Shown here in pieces: positions 27,970 through 37,370 of a DNA stretch of 64,000 nucleotides (position 1 is its first letter; every line of letters starts with the position of its first letter). Source of the DNA: Sinorhizobium sp. BG8 (GTDB lineage: Bacteria > Pseudomonadota > Alphaproteobacteria > Rhizobiales > Rhizobiaceae). Both the position numbers and the translations under genes were made by a program. Location of the stretch: positions 787,001 through 851,000 of the forward strand of contig NZ_CP044011.1 in NCBI RefSeq assembly GCF_016864555.1. Direction: 5' to 3'. The notes beneath the pieces were generated by a model. It saw only the letters and a program-made list of their open reading frames with translations, ran no database searches and was not told the origin of the DNA.

Positions 27970-29022
27970 TCACTGGGAGGCGGGGCGCGCCACGGGAACG
28001 GGAATGGCCTTGCCGGAGATGCCCTGGCCGGCGGCCTCGATCGCGGCTTCCACGCTGCCGGGATTATCCGAGCTTTCGCTCGAGAAAGCCGCGGCCGTCG
28101 GCGCTGCGCCGAACGTTGCGTCCGCTTCCGAATCCGCCGACTGACCGCGCAGCACGACCGAGCAGGCCTTGGGGAGATCCGCGAGCGTCAGGTATCGCGG
28201 CTTCACGGGCTTGGCGTTCGGCTTGGGTTTCGCCCACGGCTCCTTGGTAAACCACCAGGCGAGCGACTTGTCGCATCCGTCGCCGGCAGGTACCGCCGCC
28301 TGAGACTTGCAGTTGGTCGATCCCTCGGGGCACTTTATCCGGATATGGAAATGGTAGTCATGGCCATAGATCGGCCGCACCTTGCCCAGGAGCGCCCTGT
28401 TGCCGCCCCAGGTATCGCAGAGCTTCTTCTTGATGGCCGGATTGACGAAGACGCGCTCGACCTGCGGATAGCTCGCGGCGAGCATGATCAGCCTGGCATG
28501 TTCCGGCGTCCAGATGCTCGGATCGACCGTCAGGAACTTGTTCTTCTGCAGCATCGACGTTGCCTGAATGTCCTCGCGCTCCTGGTAGCTGAAGGTGCGC
28601 TTCGGCATCTGTGTCAGCCAGATATCCGCATCAAGTCCGATCTGGTGCGAGGCGTGGCCGTTCAGCATGGGGCCGCCGCGAGGCTGAGAAATATCGCCGA
28701 GCAGCAGCCCGTTCCAGCCGATCTTCTCGCGGGCATCGCGGGAAAACTGCTCGATAAGCGCGACCATCTGCGGATGTCCCCAGCGGCGGTTGCGGGAAAG
28801 CCGCATGGCCTGCCAGGTTGGCCCGTCGGTGGGGATCGCGACACCGCCCGCCAGGCATCCCTTGGCGTAGAAGCCGAGGGGAGCCGGTGCCATCTTCGCC
28901 GGCAGCCTCATGCCGCCGAACAATTCCTTGGCGGGCGTGTCGCCGGCTGCCGCCAGCGGCTCGGCAACAGCCAGAAGTGCCATCGCGGCAACGATCAGGC
29001 GGGAAAGGATCTTGTTCTGCAT
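27970..29022 (-). CDS. mepA: Penicillin-insensitive murein endopeptidase (M74)
   Basis: A periplasmic zinc peptidase that cuts peptide cross-links in peptidoglycan. The signal peptide (KILSRLIVAAMALLAVAEPL) ends near AAAGD. Zinc-site motifs are LNGHASHQIGLDADIWLTQ and GHDYHFHIRIKCPEGS, as in E. coli MepA. Cysteines that form disulfides in the family (KGCLAGG, CDTWGG, CPEGSTNCKS) are present. The 350-residue length exceeds the E. coli protein because of a low-complexity C-terminal tail of about 60 residues after the Ser-rich SADSEADATFG. It is divergent from yejA across 202 bases. Confidence 0.92.
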   Translation of the reverse strand: MQNKILSRLIVAAMALLAVAEPLAAAGDTPAKELFGGMRLPAKMAPAPLGFYAKGCLAGGVAIPTDGPTWQAMRLSRNRRWGHPQMVALIEQFSRDAREKIGWNGLLLGDISQPRGGPMLNGHASHQIGLDADIWLTQMPKRTFSYQEREDIQATSMLQKNKFLTVDPSIWTPEHARLIMLAASYPQVERVFVNPAIKKKLCDTWGGNRALLGKVRPIYGHDYHFHIRIKCPEGSTNCKSQAAVPAGDGCDKSLAWWFTKEPWAKPKPNAKPVKPRYLTLADLPKACSVVLRGQSADSEADATFGAAPTAAAFSSESSDNPGSVEAAIEAAGQGISGKAIPVPVARPASQ

Positions 29023-29224
29023 GGTTTCACGAGGTTCCGGCGTTTCGAATCAATTCACAATACGAAACTAGATCACCGCGCTTTCGTGGGCACGGATTTT
29101 GTCAAAACGCAGGTGGTCGTGCAAAAAATCGGCACCCCTGCGAACCGCTTCTGTCAATTGGCCGCATTTTCCCTATTCTTTGCGGCAGTGCCGGCAACGG
29201 GCTGGCGAAGCAGAGGGAAAAGGC

Positions 29225-31081
29225 ATGCGGACAGGACGCGGGATTGGCGGGATAGGACTGGCGATAGGTGCGACACTCATCTCCCTTCTCACAACGTCCC
29301 TTGCTTGCGCCGAGCAACCCGATCTCAAGTGGCGCGTGGGGATCGCGACGGTTGGCGAAGCGAAATATCAGCAAGGCTTTCCGCATTTCGACTATGTGAA
29401 CCCGCAGGCGCCGAAGGGTGGCGACCTGAACCTCTCGCAGACGGGGACCTTCGATACCTTCAATCCTGTCCTTGAGAAGGGCGAGGCGGCGACCGGCCTC
29501 GCGCTCGTCTTCGACACGCTGATGAAATCGGCCGACGACGAAATCACCGCTTCCTACGGCCTGCTCGCCGAGGGCGTGGCCTATCCGGATGACATATCCC
29601 AGGCGACGTACCGCCTGCGCGCGGAGGCCAAGTGGGCGGACGGCAAGCCGGTGACGCCCGAGGACGTGATATTCAGCTTCGAGAAGGCGAAGGAGCTCAA
29701 CCCGCTCTATATGAGCTACTACCAGCATGTCGCGTCGGTCGAAAAGACCGGCGAGCGGGACGTCACCTTCCATTTCACCGAAAAGAACAATCGCGAACTG
29801 CCACAGATCCTCGGACAGTTCTCCATCGTCCCGAAGCACTGGTGGGAGGGCACGGGGCCGGATGGAAAGCCGCGAGACATCACCCGCACGACCCTCGAGC
29901 CCGTCATGGGATCCGGTCCATACCGGATCGCCTCCTTCTCCCCCGGCAACCGGATCCGCTACGAGCTGCGCGACGACTACTGGGGCAAGGACGTCAACGT
30001 GAACGTCGGCCAAAACAACTTCGGCTCGATCACCTACACGTTCTATGGCGACCGCAACGTCGAGTTCGAGGCCTTCCGCGCCGGCAACACCGACTACTGG
30101 TTCGAGAACCAGGCCAAGCGCTGGGCGACCGGCTATGACTTCCCGGCCGTGAAGGACGGGCGCGTGAAGCGCGAGGAAATCCCCAATCCCTACCGGGCAA
30201 CGGGGATCATGCAGGCCCTGGTTCCGAACATGCGCAAGGAGATCTTCCAGGACGAGCGCGTTCGCAGGGCTCTCAACTATGCCCTCGACTTCGAGGAGCT
30301 GAACCGCACGGTGTTCTTCGGCCAGTACAAGCGGGTCGACAGCTTCTTCTTCGGAACGGAACTCGCCTCCGAAAAACTGCCCGAGGGCCGGGAGCTGGAA
30401 ATCCTCACCGAGCTCAAGGACAAGGTGCCTCCCTCCGTCTTCACGGAGCCCTTTGCCAATCCGACGGGCGGCGAGCAGAAAAAGTCGCGGGACAACCTGC
30501 GCAAGGCGGTCGAGCTCTTCAAGGAGGCGGGTTTTGTGCTGAAGGGCAACAGTATGGTCAATGCCGAGACCGGCAAGCCCTTCTCCTTCGAGATCCTGCT
30601 CAGCAGCCCCGCGCTCGAAGTCGTGGCCGTTCCCTATGCCAATGCGTTGAAGCGTATCGGAATAGACGCCAGCGTGCGCACCGTGGACGCGTCCCAGTAT
30701 ACCAACCGCACACGCAAGTTCGACTACGACATGACATGGGTGGTCTGGGCCCAGACCCTCAACCCTGGCAATGAGCAGTGGGATTATTGGGGCTCCAAGT
30801 CGGTTTCCCGCGAGGGATCGAAGAACTACGCCGGAATATCGGACCCGGCAATCGACACGCTGATCGACAAGATCATCTTCGCCAAGACCCGTGAAGACCT
30901 TGTTGCATCGGCACGGGCGCTGGACCGCGTGCTGCTAGCCCACAATTACGTCATACCGCTTTACTACCGGATGAATGCGCCGATTGCCTACTGGAACCGG
31001 ATCGACCGACCCGCCGAACTGCCCAAATACGGCATCGGCTTCCCCGATTCTTGGTGGTCCAAGGAAGCCAAGACCGAATGA
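29225..31081 (+). CDS. yejA: Oligopeptide/microcin C-type ABC transporter, periplasmic binding protein
   Basis: A 618-residue family 5 solute-binding protein that delivers peptides to YejBEF. The start at 29225 gives a Sec signal peptide (GGIGLAIGATLISLLTTSLA, cleaved near CAEQ) and is preceded by GAGGGAAAAGG. The longer open frame from 29099 would place the signal internally. The SBP_5 domain has HFDYVNPQAPKGGDLNLSQ, DTFNPVLEKG and YRLRAEAKWADGKPVTPEDV. In enterobacteria YejA takes up the peptide-nucleotide microcin C. The natural substrate in rhizobia is presumably oligopeptides. Confidence 0.94.
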   Translation: MRTGRGIGGIGLAIGATLISLLTTSLACAEQPDLKWRVGIATVGEAKYQQGFPHFDYVNPQAPKGGDLNLSQTGTFDTFNPVLEKGEAATGLALVFDTLMKSADDEITASYGLLAEGVAYPDDISQATYRLRAEAKWADGKPVTPEDVIFSFEKAKELNPLYMSYYQHVASVEKTGERDVTFHFTEKNNRELPQILGQFSIVPKHWWEGTGPDGKPRDITRTTLEPVMGSGPYRIASFSPGNRIRYELRDDYWGKDVNVNVGQNNFGSITYTFYGDRNVEFEAFRAGNTDYWFENQAKRWATGYDFPAVKDGRVKREEIPNPYRATGIMQALVPNMRKEIFQDERVRRALNYALDFEELNRTVFFGQYKRVDSFFFGTELASEKLPEGRELEILTELKDKVPPSVFTEPFANPTGGEQKKSRDNLRKAVELFKEAGFVLKGNSMVNAETGKPFSFEILLSSPALEVVAVPYANALKRIGIDASVRTVDASQYTNRTRKFDYDMTWVVWAQTLNPGNEQWDYWGSKSVSREGSKNYAGISDPAIDTLIDKIIFAKTREDLVASARALDRVLLAHNYVIPLYYRMNAPIAYWNRIDRPAELPKYGIGFPDSWWSKEAKTE

Positions 31082-31225
31082 GCCCTTGCTTGCGGGGGCG
31101 CATGCGCTCCACATTGCCGAAATGCGAATCACCGGGACAGGCGCAAAGGAACCAGTCGGATTGACAGAGGCTGAGAAGGTAGCAAGCGGACGTTCAGGAC
31201 GGGCGACAGAGCGGAGACCGGGCTG

Positions 31226-32308
31226 ATGGGTGCCTATATTCTGCGCCGTCTCCTCCTGATGATCCCGACGATCCTCGGCATCATGGCAATCTCCTTCGTG
31301 GTCGTGCAGTTCGCGCCCGGCGGCCCCGTCGAGCAGGTCATCTCCGACCTGACGAACCAGGGTGCAGGCGACCGCCTATCCGGCGGCGGCGACATGCTGC
31401 AGGACAATCTTTCGCAGGAGAACAGCACCTATCGCGGTGCCCGCGGCCTCGATCCTGAATTCATCGCCAAGCTCGAGAAGCAGTTCGGCTTCGACAAGCC
31501 GCCGCTCGAACGCTTCGTGGGCATGATGTGGAACTACATCCGCTTCGATTTCGGAGAGAGCTTCTTTCGCAACACGAGCGTGGTCGACCTGATCGTCGAA
31601 AAGATGCCGGTGTCCATCTCTCTCGGCGTATGGATCCTGCTCCTGTCCTACGCGATCTCGATACCGCTCGGCATCAGGAAGGCGATCTCCGACGGATCGA
31701 CTTTCGACGTCTGGACGTCGGGGATCATCGTCGTCGGCTATGCCGTGCCGAGCTTCCTCTTCGGTATCCTGCTGATCGTGGTCTTCGCCGGCGGTTCGTT
31801 CTTCGACTGGTTCCCCTTGCGAGGCATTGTCTCCGACAATTTCTCGTCTCTGCCGCTATGGCAGAAGCCGCTCGACTATCTCTGGCACATGACCCTGCCG
31901 CTGATCACGCTGCTGCTCTCGGCCTTCGCCACGACGACGCTGCTGACCAAGAACTCGTTCATCGACGAGATCAAGAAGCAGTATGTGACGACGGCGCGTG
32001 CAAAGGGACTAACGGATCGCCAGGTTCTGTACGGTCACGTCTTCCGCAATGCGATGCTCATCATCATCGCCGGGTTCCCCGGGGCCTTCATTTCCGCGTT
32101 CTTCACCGGTTCCCTGCTGATTGAGTACATCTTCTCTCTCGATGGCCTCGGACGACTGGGGTATGACGCGGTCGTGCGCCGCGATTATCCGATCGTCTTT
32201 GCGACCCTCTACATCTTCTCGCTAATGGGATTGGTTGTCAGCCTCGTCTCCGACCTGATCTACACATGGGTCGATCCGAGGATCGACTTCGAGCGGAGGG
32301 ACGTCTGA
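31226..32308 (+). CDS. yejB: Peptide ABC transporter permease YejB
   Basis: An inner-membrane permease subunit of 360 residues. The N-terminus [20 protein letters not shown] is the hallmark helix of DppB/OppB-type permeases, followed by a periplasmic segment rich in Gly/Gln/Asp. The EAA loop that contacts the ATPase lies near [20 protein letters not shown]. At least five further hydrophobic helices follow, ending in [20 protein letters not shown]. Its stop overlaps the yejE start by one base in TGATG, indicating coupled translation. yejA is 144 bases upstream. Confidence 0.94.
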   Translation: MGAYILRRLLLMIPTILGIMAISFVVVQFAPGGPVEQVISDLTNQGAGDRLSGGGDMLQDNLSQENSTYRGARGLDPEFIAKLEKQFGFDKPPLERFVGMMWNYIRFDFGESFFRNTSVVDLIVEKMPVSISLGVWILLLSYAISIPLGIRKAISDGSTFDVWTSGIIVVGYAVPSFLFGILLIVVFAGGSFFDWFPLRGIVSDNFSSLPLWQKPLDYLWHMTLPLITLLLSAFATTTLLTKNSFIDEIKKQYVTTARAKGLTDRQVLYGHVFRNAMLIIIAGFPGAFISAFFTGSLLIEYIFSLDGLGRLGYDAVVRRDYPIVFATLYIFSLMGLVVSLVSDLIYTWVDPRIDFERRDV

Positions 32309-33453
32309 TGACGGTTCTGTCCGATGCCAAGGCGAGCAGCACGGACGTGGTGCGCAGTGGCTTCCTCTCTCCCACCAATCGCCGGCGCTGGGAGAATTTC
32401 AAGGCCAATCGCAGGGGCTACTGGTCGCTGTGGATCTTCCTGGTGCTGTTCGGCCTCAGCCTCGGCGCAGAATTCATCGCCAACGATCGTCCGATCATCG
32501 CGTCCTACAAGGGCGAACTGCTGTTCCCGGTATTCGTCAATTACCCCGAGGAGAAGTTCGGCGGCTTCCTCGCGGAAACGGACTACAAGTCGGACTTCAT
32601 TCACGACGAGATCAGTGCCAACGGCTGGATGATCTGGCCGCCGGTCCGCTATTCCTACCACACCGCCAATTCGAACGTACCGCATTCCGCGCCTACCGCT
32701 CCGTTCTGGCTGATGTCGAAGGAGGAACGCTGCTCAGGCTATCCGGGCGGAGTGGACGACCCCAATTGCCGGCTCGGCAATCTCAATTGGCTCGGCACGG
32801 ACGATCAGGCGCGAGACGTGCTGGCGCGCGTCATATACGGATTTCGGATCTCCGTTCTCTTCGGGCTTGCGCTCACGATCGCTTCCGCACTCGTCGGGGT
32901 TACCGCCGGTGCCGTACAGGGCTATTTCGGGGGCTGGACCGATCTCCTGATGCAGCGCTTCATCGAGATATGGTCGTCGATGCCGGTTCTCTACATCCTG
33001 TTGATCATAGCCGCGATCCTGCCGCCGGGTTTCTGGATCCTGCTCGGGATCATGCTGCTGTTTTCCTGGGTTGGTTTCGTCGGGGTGGTGCGCGCGGAAT
33101 TCCTGAGAGCGCGCAATTTCGAGTATGTCAACGCGGCGCGCGCGCTCGGTGTCGGCAATCTGACCATCATGTATCGGCACCTCCTGCCCAATGCCATGGT
33201 CGCCACGCTGACGTTCCTGCCCTTCATCCTGTCTGGATCGATCACGACCCTGACCTCGCTGGACTTTTTGGGTTTCGGGATGCCCCCCGGCTCTCCGTCG
33301 CTCGGCGAGCTCATCGCGCAGGGCAAGGAGAACCTCCAGGCTCCGTGGCTCGGCCTCTCCGCCTTCGTCATAATGTCGCTGATGCTGTCGCTGCTGATCT
33401 TCGTCGGCGAGGCGACGCGCGATGCGTTCGATCCCAGAAAGACATTTAGATGA
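32308..33453 (+). CDS. yejE: Peptide ABC transporter permease YejE
   Basis: The second membrane subunit, 381 residues, DppC/OppC type. Helix 1 is WSLWIFLVLFGLSLGAEFIA. A long periplasmic segment (FPVFVNYPEEKFGGFLAETD) is typical of YejE. The core contains LGTDDQARDVLARVIYGFRI and the EAA loop NAARALGVGNLTIMYRHLLPN. It ends in SLLIFVGEATRDAFDPRKTF. The ATG overlaps the yejB stop, and its own stop overlaps the yejF start by ATGA, so the three genes are translated together. Confidence 0.94.
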   Translation: MTVLSDAKASSTDVVRSGFLSPTNRRRWENFKANRRGYWSLWIFLVLFGLSLGAEFIANDRPIIASYKGELLFPVFVNYPEEKFGGFLAETDYKSDFIHDEISANGWMIWPPVRYSYHTANSNVPHSAPTAPFWLMSKEERCSGYPGGVDDPNCRLGNLNWLGTDDQARDVLARVIYGFRISVLFGLALTIASALVGVTAGAVQGYFGGWTDLLMQRFIEIWSSMPVLYILLIIAAILPPGFWILLGIMLLFSWVGFVGVVRAEFLRARNFEYVNAARALGVGNLTIMYRHLLPNAMVATLTFLPFILSGSITTLTSLDFLGFGMPPGSPSLGELIAQGKENLQAPWLGLSAFVIMSLMLSLLIFVGEATRDAFDPRKTFR

Positions 33454-35093
33454 CGGATGCATCGCGAATCGATCCGATCCTTTCTGTGCGAGACCTGTCC
33501 GTGGCTTTCCACCAGGGCGGCGCGACCTCGCTCGCCGTGGATCGGGTCTCCTTCGACATCCGGCGCGGCGAAGTGGTGGCGCTGGTCGGCGAATCCGGCT
33601 CCGGAAAGTCGGTGACCGCCAATTCCGTTCTCAAGCTGCTGCCCTATCCGGCGGCCAGCCACCCGAGCGGCGAGATCGTCTTCAACGGCCGCGACCTGAT
33701 GAAGGCCAGCGATGCGGAGCTGCGACAGGTGCGTGGCAACGACATCACCATGATCTTCCAGGAGCCGATGACGTCGCTCAATCCGCTGCACTCGATCGAG
33801 AAGCAGATCGGCGAAATACTCGGCCTTCACCAGGGCCTGAAAGGGGCAGCTGCCCGCACCCGCATACTCGAACTTCTCAACCAGGTCGGGATTCGCGACC
33901 CCGAGAAGCGGCTTTCGGCCTACCCGCACCAGCTTTCCGGCGGCCAGCGCCAGCGCGTCATGATCGCCATGGCGCTCGCAAACCGACCGGAGCTCCTGAT
34001 CGCCGACGAACCGACCACGGCGCTCGACGTCACGGTCCAGGCGCAGATCCTTGAACTCCTGAAGAAGCTCAAGGAGGAGCATGGCATGTCCATGCTCTTC
34101 ATCACGCATGATCTCGGCATCGTGCGGAAGTTCGCCGATCGGGTCTGCGTGATGACCAAGGGCAGCATTGTCGAGAGTGGTCCGGTCGAGGCGATCTTCT
34201 CGAACCCGCGGCATCCCTATACTCGCCATCTGCTTGCCTCCGAGCCGCGCGGCAATCCGCTGCCTGCCGACAGCGGGAAGCCGATCGTCGTGGAGGCCGA
34301 CCAGGTGAAGGTGTGGTTTCCGATCAAGGCAGGTTTCCTGCGCCGGACCATCGACTACGTCAAGGCGGTGGATGGCATCGACGTCAGGCTACGTGCGGGC
34401 CATACGCTCGGCGTCGTGGGGGAATCCGGCTCCGGCAAGACGACCCTCGGTCTGGCATTGACCCGCCTCATCTCGTCCGAGGGGCGGATCGCCTTCGTCG
34501 GCAAGGAGATCACCGAATATTCGTTCACCGAGATGCGGCCGCTGAGAAACCGGATGCAGGTGGTCTTCCAGGATCCCTACGGCTCTCTGTCGCCGCGCAT
34601 GTCGGTTGCCGACATCGTCGCCGAGGGTCTCAAGGTTCACGAACCGGCGCTGTCGGAGGTCGAGCGGGACCGTCGCGTGGCGTCGGCCCTCGAGGAAACG
34701 GGGCTCGATCCCTCGACCCGCTGGCGCTATCCGCACGAGTTTTCAGGAGGACAGCGGCAACGCATCGCCATTGCACGCGCCATGGTGCTGAAGCCGCAGT
34801 TCGTCATGCTCGACGAGCCGACCTCGGCGCTCGACATGAGCGTCCAGGCCCAGGTCGTCGACTTGCTGCGCGATTTGCAGGCCAGGCACAATCTCGCCTA
34901 TCTCTTCATCAGTCACGACCTCAAGGTCGTCCGTGCGCTCGCCAACGACATCATCGTCATGCGCGGCGGCAAGGTCGTGGAGCAGGGACCGGCGGCAAGG
35001 GTGATCGAAACCCCGAGCGAGCCATATACCAGGGCGCTCATGGCGGCCGCGTTCGATCTCAGGGCCGTCAAGACAGACGCAATCCGACAGTAA
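33450..35093 (+). CDS. yejF: Peptide ABC transporter ATPase YejF (two nucleotide-binding domains)
   Basis: A 547-residue fusion of two ABC ATPase domains that powers YejBE. The first domain has Walker [18 protein letters not shown], signature [19 protein letters not shown] and Walker [15 protein letters not shown]. The second has [36 protein letters not shown] and [16 protein letters not shown]. Both are complete, with switch His residues in FITHDLGIV and FISHDLKVV, so both sites should hydrolyse ATP. The operon ends here or continues into ghrA, which starts 13 bases later. Confidence 0.95.
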   Translation: MTDASRIDPILSVRDLSVAFHQGGATSLAVDRVSFDIRRGEVVALVGESGSGKSVTANSVLKLLPYPAASHPSGEIVFNGRDLMKASDAELRQVRGNDITMIFQEPMTSLNPLHSIEKQIGEILGLHQGLKGAAARTRILELLNQVGIRDPEKRLSAYPHQLSGGQRQRVMIAMALANRPELLIADEPTTALDVTVQAQILELLKKLKEEHGMSMLFITHDLGIVRKFADRVCVMTKGSIVESGPVEAIFSNPRHPYTRHLLASEPRGNPLPADSGKPIVVEADQVKVWFPIKAGFLRRTIDYVKAVDGIDVRLRAGHTLGVVGESGSGKTTLGLALTRLISSEGRIAFVGKEITEYSFTEMRPLRNRMQVVFQDPYGSLSPRMSVADIVAEGLKVHEPALSEVERDRRVASALEETGLDPSTRWRYPHEFSGGQRQRIAIARAMVLKPQFVMLDEPTSALDMSVQAQVVDLLRDLQARHNLAYLFISHDLKVVRALANDIIVMRGGKVVEQGPAARVIETPSEPYTRALMAAAFDLRAVKTDAIRQ

Positions 35094-35106
35094 CAGGTTC
35101 AGACGC

Positions 35107-36066
35107 ATGCAGAAGAAGAGCCCCGTCATCATCGATCTCCGGTTCGATCAGGAACAGGTCGCCAATGCGCTGAAGGGAGCATTTGCCGGTCGGGAGATCA
35201 TCAATCGCGCCCACCCCGGCAGCAGGGCCCGCGATCTTGCTGGCATTGACTACGCCGTCGTCTGGAAACCCGGCTCCGATCTCTTTTCACGGGCACCGGA
35301 TCTGAAAGTGGTGTTCTCCGGTGGGGCCGGTGTGGATCACGTATTGAACATCCCCGATCTGCCGGATGTGCCTCTGGTGCGCTTCGTCGACCCCACGCTC
35401 ACCAACTGGATGAGCGAATGGGTTGTCATGCAATGCCTGCTGCATCTGCGCCAGTTCAGGGCTTATGAAAGCCAGAACCGCCAGCGCATCTGGCGCGAGC
35501 TCGTGCAGCCGCGGGCCAGCGACATGACGGTCGGGATCATGGGGATCGGTGTTCTCGGGCTCGACGCGGCCCGCAAGCTGCAGATGCTCGGCTTCAACGT
35601 CATCGGCTGGTCGCGCTCGAAGAAGGAGATCGAGGGAATGGAGACCTTCGATGCGGCCTCGCTCGACGCTTTCCTGGGAAGGACGGACATCCTTGTGGGC
35701 CTGCTGCCGCACACCCCCGAGACGACCGGGATCTTCGATGCGCAGCTGTTTTCTAAGCTGAGCCGCAAGGGACCCTTCGGCGCTCCGGTCTTCATCAATG
35801 CCGGACGCGGTGCAAGCCAGGTGGAGGCGGATATCGTATCCGCGCTGCAGAGCGGCGTACTCCACGGGGCTTCTCTCGACGTTTTCGAGAAGGAGCCGCT
35901 GCCGCTCGAGAGCCCGCTCTGGACGATGGACAAGGTGTTCCTGACACCGCACGCCGCTGCCGCCTCGGACGTCAAGGCGCTGTTTGTCCAGGTCGAGCAA
36001 CAGATCGAGCGCTTTGAAAGCGGCCAGCCGCTTACGCATGTCGTGGATCGAAAAGCCGGCTACTGA
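35107..36066 (+). CDS. ghrA: Glyoxylate/hydroxypyruvate reductase A-type dehydrogenase
   Basis: An NADPH-preferring 2-hydroxyacid dehydrogenase of 319 residues that reduces glyoxylate or hydroxypyruvate. The cofactor loop is VGIMGIGVLGLDAARKLQML, with Ser-Arg-Ser after strand two (VIGWSRSKKE) favouring NADPH. The catalytic Arg is in INAGRGASQVEADI, the Glu in DVFEKEPLPLESPLW and the His in LTPHAAAASD. The short substrate domain matches GhrA rather than GhrB. It follows yejF after 13 bases, probably by read-through. It is convergent with the NlpC/P60 gene, only 4 bases stop to stop. Confidence 0.9.
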   Translation: MQKKSPVIIDLRFDQEQVANALKGAFAGREIINRAHPGSRARDLAGIDYAVVWKPGSDLFSRAPDLKVVFSGGAGVDHVLNIPDLPDVPLVRFVDPTLTNWMSEWVVMQCLLHLRQFRAYESQNRQRIWRELVQPRASDMTVGIMGIGVLGLDAARKLQMLGFNVIGWSRSKKEIEGMETFDAASLDAFLGRTDILVGLLPHTPETTGIFDAQLFSKLSRKGPFGAPVFINAGRGASQVEADIVSALQSGVLHGASLDVFEKEPLPLESPLWTMDKVFLTPHAAAASDVKALFVQVEQQIERFESGQPLTHVVDRKAGY

Positions 36067-36070
36067 CCGT

Positions 36071-36925
36071 TCAGGGCCTGCGGTAGCCGGTCGGTTGCTG
36101 GTACAGCCAGCCGATCCTCTCGATCGCCTCCTCGAGCCCCTCCCGCGCAACGCTCATCGTATGCCCGTTCGCATGGATGATGGTCTTTTCGTCTTCCATG
36201 ATGGCGACATGCCCCTTCCAGAAGACGAGATCACCGCGCTTCAGTTCGGAGCGTTCGATCGACGAGCCCAATCCCGAAGCCTGCATGTCCGAATCGCGCG
36301 GGACGGTGCGCCCGGTCATCATCATGGCGAGCTGGACGAGGCCGGAGCAGTCGATGCCGAAAGCGCTCCTCCCGCCCCACAGATAGGGTGTCTCGAGAAG
36401 ACGTCCCGCAACGGAAACGTAATCGTCGGCAATCCGCGCGCCGGCGGGCACGCAATGCGCGGCCACGATCGAGTGGCCGCTCTGGAGCTGGAAGTATCGG
36501 GTTCCGCGCGTCTCGCTCTCGCCGACGATCGTGAGACCGCTTCCAAGCGAGAGCGGGAACGCCGAGGGCGTCTTGAGGTCCGGCCCCGTATAGGCGAAGG
36601 AACGCGGCACCGCCAAGACATGCGTGATCGTGACGGGAGAATCCGTGACCGCCTCGTCGGGTACGTATCCCACGTAGCCGTCGAATTCCGATTTCACCCA
36701 GCACCAGCCGCCAGCGCGATCGAGCACGCGGACGGCCTCTCCGTAGAGCAGTTCGGTGTCGATGCCGGTCGTAATGTCAGGACGCGGACGAAGCGGCGCG
36801 ACAGGCAGGCTCACATGGGCAGGCGCTCCTGCCGTGAAACGCTCGGCGGTGACCACGCCGCGAAGAGCCTCCTCGGCCAGATCCGGCCGATAGGCATTTA
36901 GACGTCGATCTGGCAGCGCATTCAT
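36071..36925 (-). CDS. NlpC/P60 (C40) cysteine peptidase with SH3 domains
   Basis: A 284-residue putative cell-wall hydrolase cutting gamma-D-glutamyl-diaminopimelate bonds. SH3-like modules occupy the N-terminal half (LLYGEAVRVLDRAGGWCWVK and a second near SGLTIVGESETRGTRYFQ). The catalytic domain has LETPYLWGGRSAFGIDCSGL with the nucleophile Cys, then LKRGDLVFWKGHVAIMEDEK with the His and a following HANGH. No signal peptide is seen, so it may act on imported muropeptides in the cytoplasm, which fits the adjacent aminopeptidase. It is 11 bases downstream of the MarR gene. Confidence 0.9.
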   Translation of the reverse strand: MNALPDRRLNAYRPDLAEEALRGVVTAERFTAGAPAHVSLPVAPLRPRPDITTGIDTELLYGEAVRVLDRAGGWCWVKSEFDGYVGYVPDEAVTDSPVTITHVLAVPRSFAYTGPDLKTPSAFPLSLGSGLTIVGESETRGTRYFQLQSGHSIVAAHCVPAGARIADDYVSVAGRLLETPYLWGGRSAFGIDCSGLVQLAMMMTGRTVPRDSDMQASGLGSSIERSELKRGDLVFWKGHVAIMEDEKTIIHANGHTMSVAREGLEEAIERIGWLYQQPTGYRRP

Positions 36926-36936
36926 TACAGACCTCT

Positions 36937-37287
36937 TCAGGGCGTCAGCAATTTTCCCCGGCCGATAATAAGATCGCCGAGCCTTTCAAGATAGAGGGCG
37001 CCTTCCACCGTCCGCTTGACGACGACGTTTCTCCGGTCCTGTTCGTCGCGATTGCGTGTGACGAGGCCCAGCGTTCCCATCGAATCGAGCGCGCGGGTGA
37101 CCACCGGCTTCGTGACGCCGAGCTTGGACGCGAGCCCCCGCACGGTGTGCGGGGGAGGAACCAGATAGATCTCGAGCAGGATGGCGAGCTGCCGCAGCGT
37201 CAGATCACGCCCGTCGAGCTGCACCTGTCCAAGCGACACGCCATGCCAGAGGCCAAGCGCCTGGGTTGCGGTAAGCTCTAGCGACAC
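36937..37287 (-). CDS. MarR-type winged-helix regulator
   Basis: A 116-residue DNA-binding protein. The winged helix is LTLRQLAILLEIYLVPPPHT, then VRGLASKLGVTKPVVTRALD and the wing LVTRNRDEQDRRNVVVKRT. The GTG at 37287 is chosen because GGGAGG lies five bases before it; the frame is open further upstream but has no such site. At this length it lacks part of the usual MarR dimerisation helices. It sits between an M17 aminopeptidase and an NlpC/P60 hydrolase on the same strand, so it may control peptide or muropeptide turnover. No operator was recognised. Confidence 0.8.
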   Translation of the reverse strand: MSLELTATQALGLWHGVSLGQVQLDGRDLTLRQLAILLEIYLVPPPHTVRGLASKLGVTKPVVTRALDSMGTLGLVTRNRDEQDRRNVVVKRTVEGALYLERLGDLIIGRGKLLTP

Positions 37288-37310
37288 GAAAACCTCCCGG
37301 CGAATGCAGG

Positions 37311-37361
37311 GGCAACGCCTTCGCGTTGCCGATACGGAGCCGTAGCCGGCGCAATGCCGGC
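37311..37361 (-). terminator. Two hairpins between the aminopeptidase and MarR genes
   Basis: A perfect 8-bp stem GGCAACGC/GCGTTGCC with a CTTC loop (37311-37330) and a GCCGGC/GCCGGC stem (37345-37361) fill most of the 83-base gap. There is no T run, so attenuation or transcript stabilisation is as likely as termination. Confidence 0.35.
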
Positions 37362-37370
37362 GCCGCTCTC

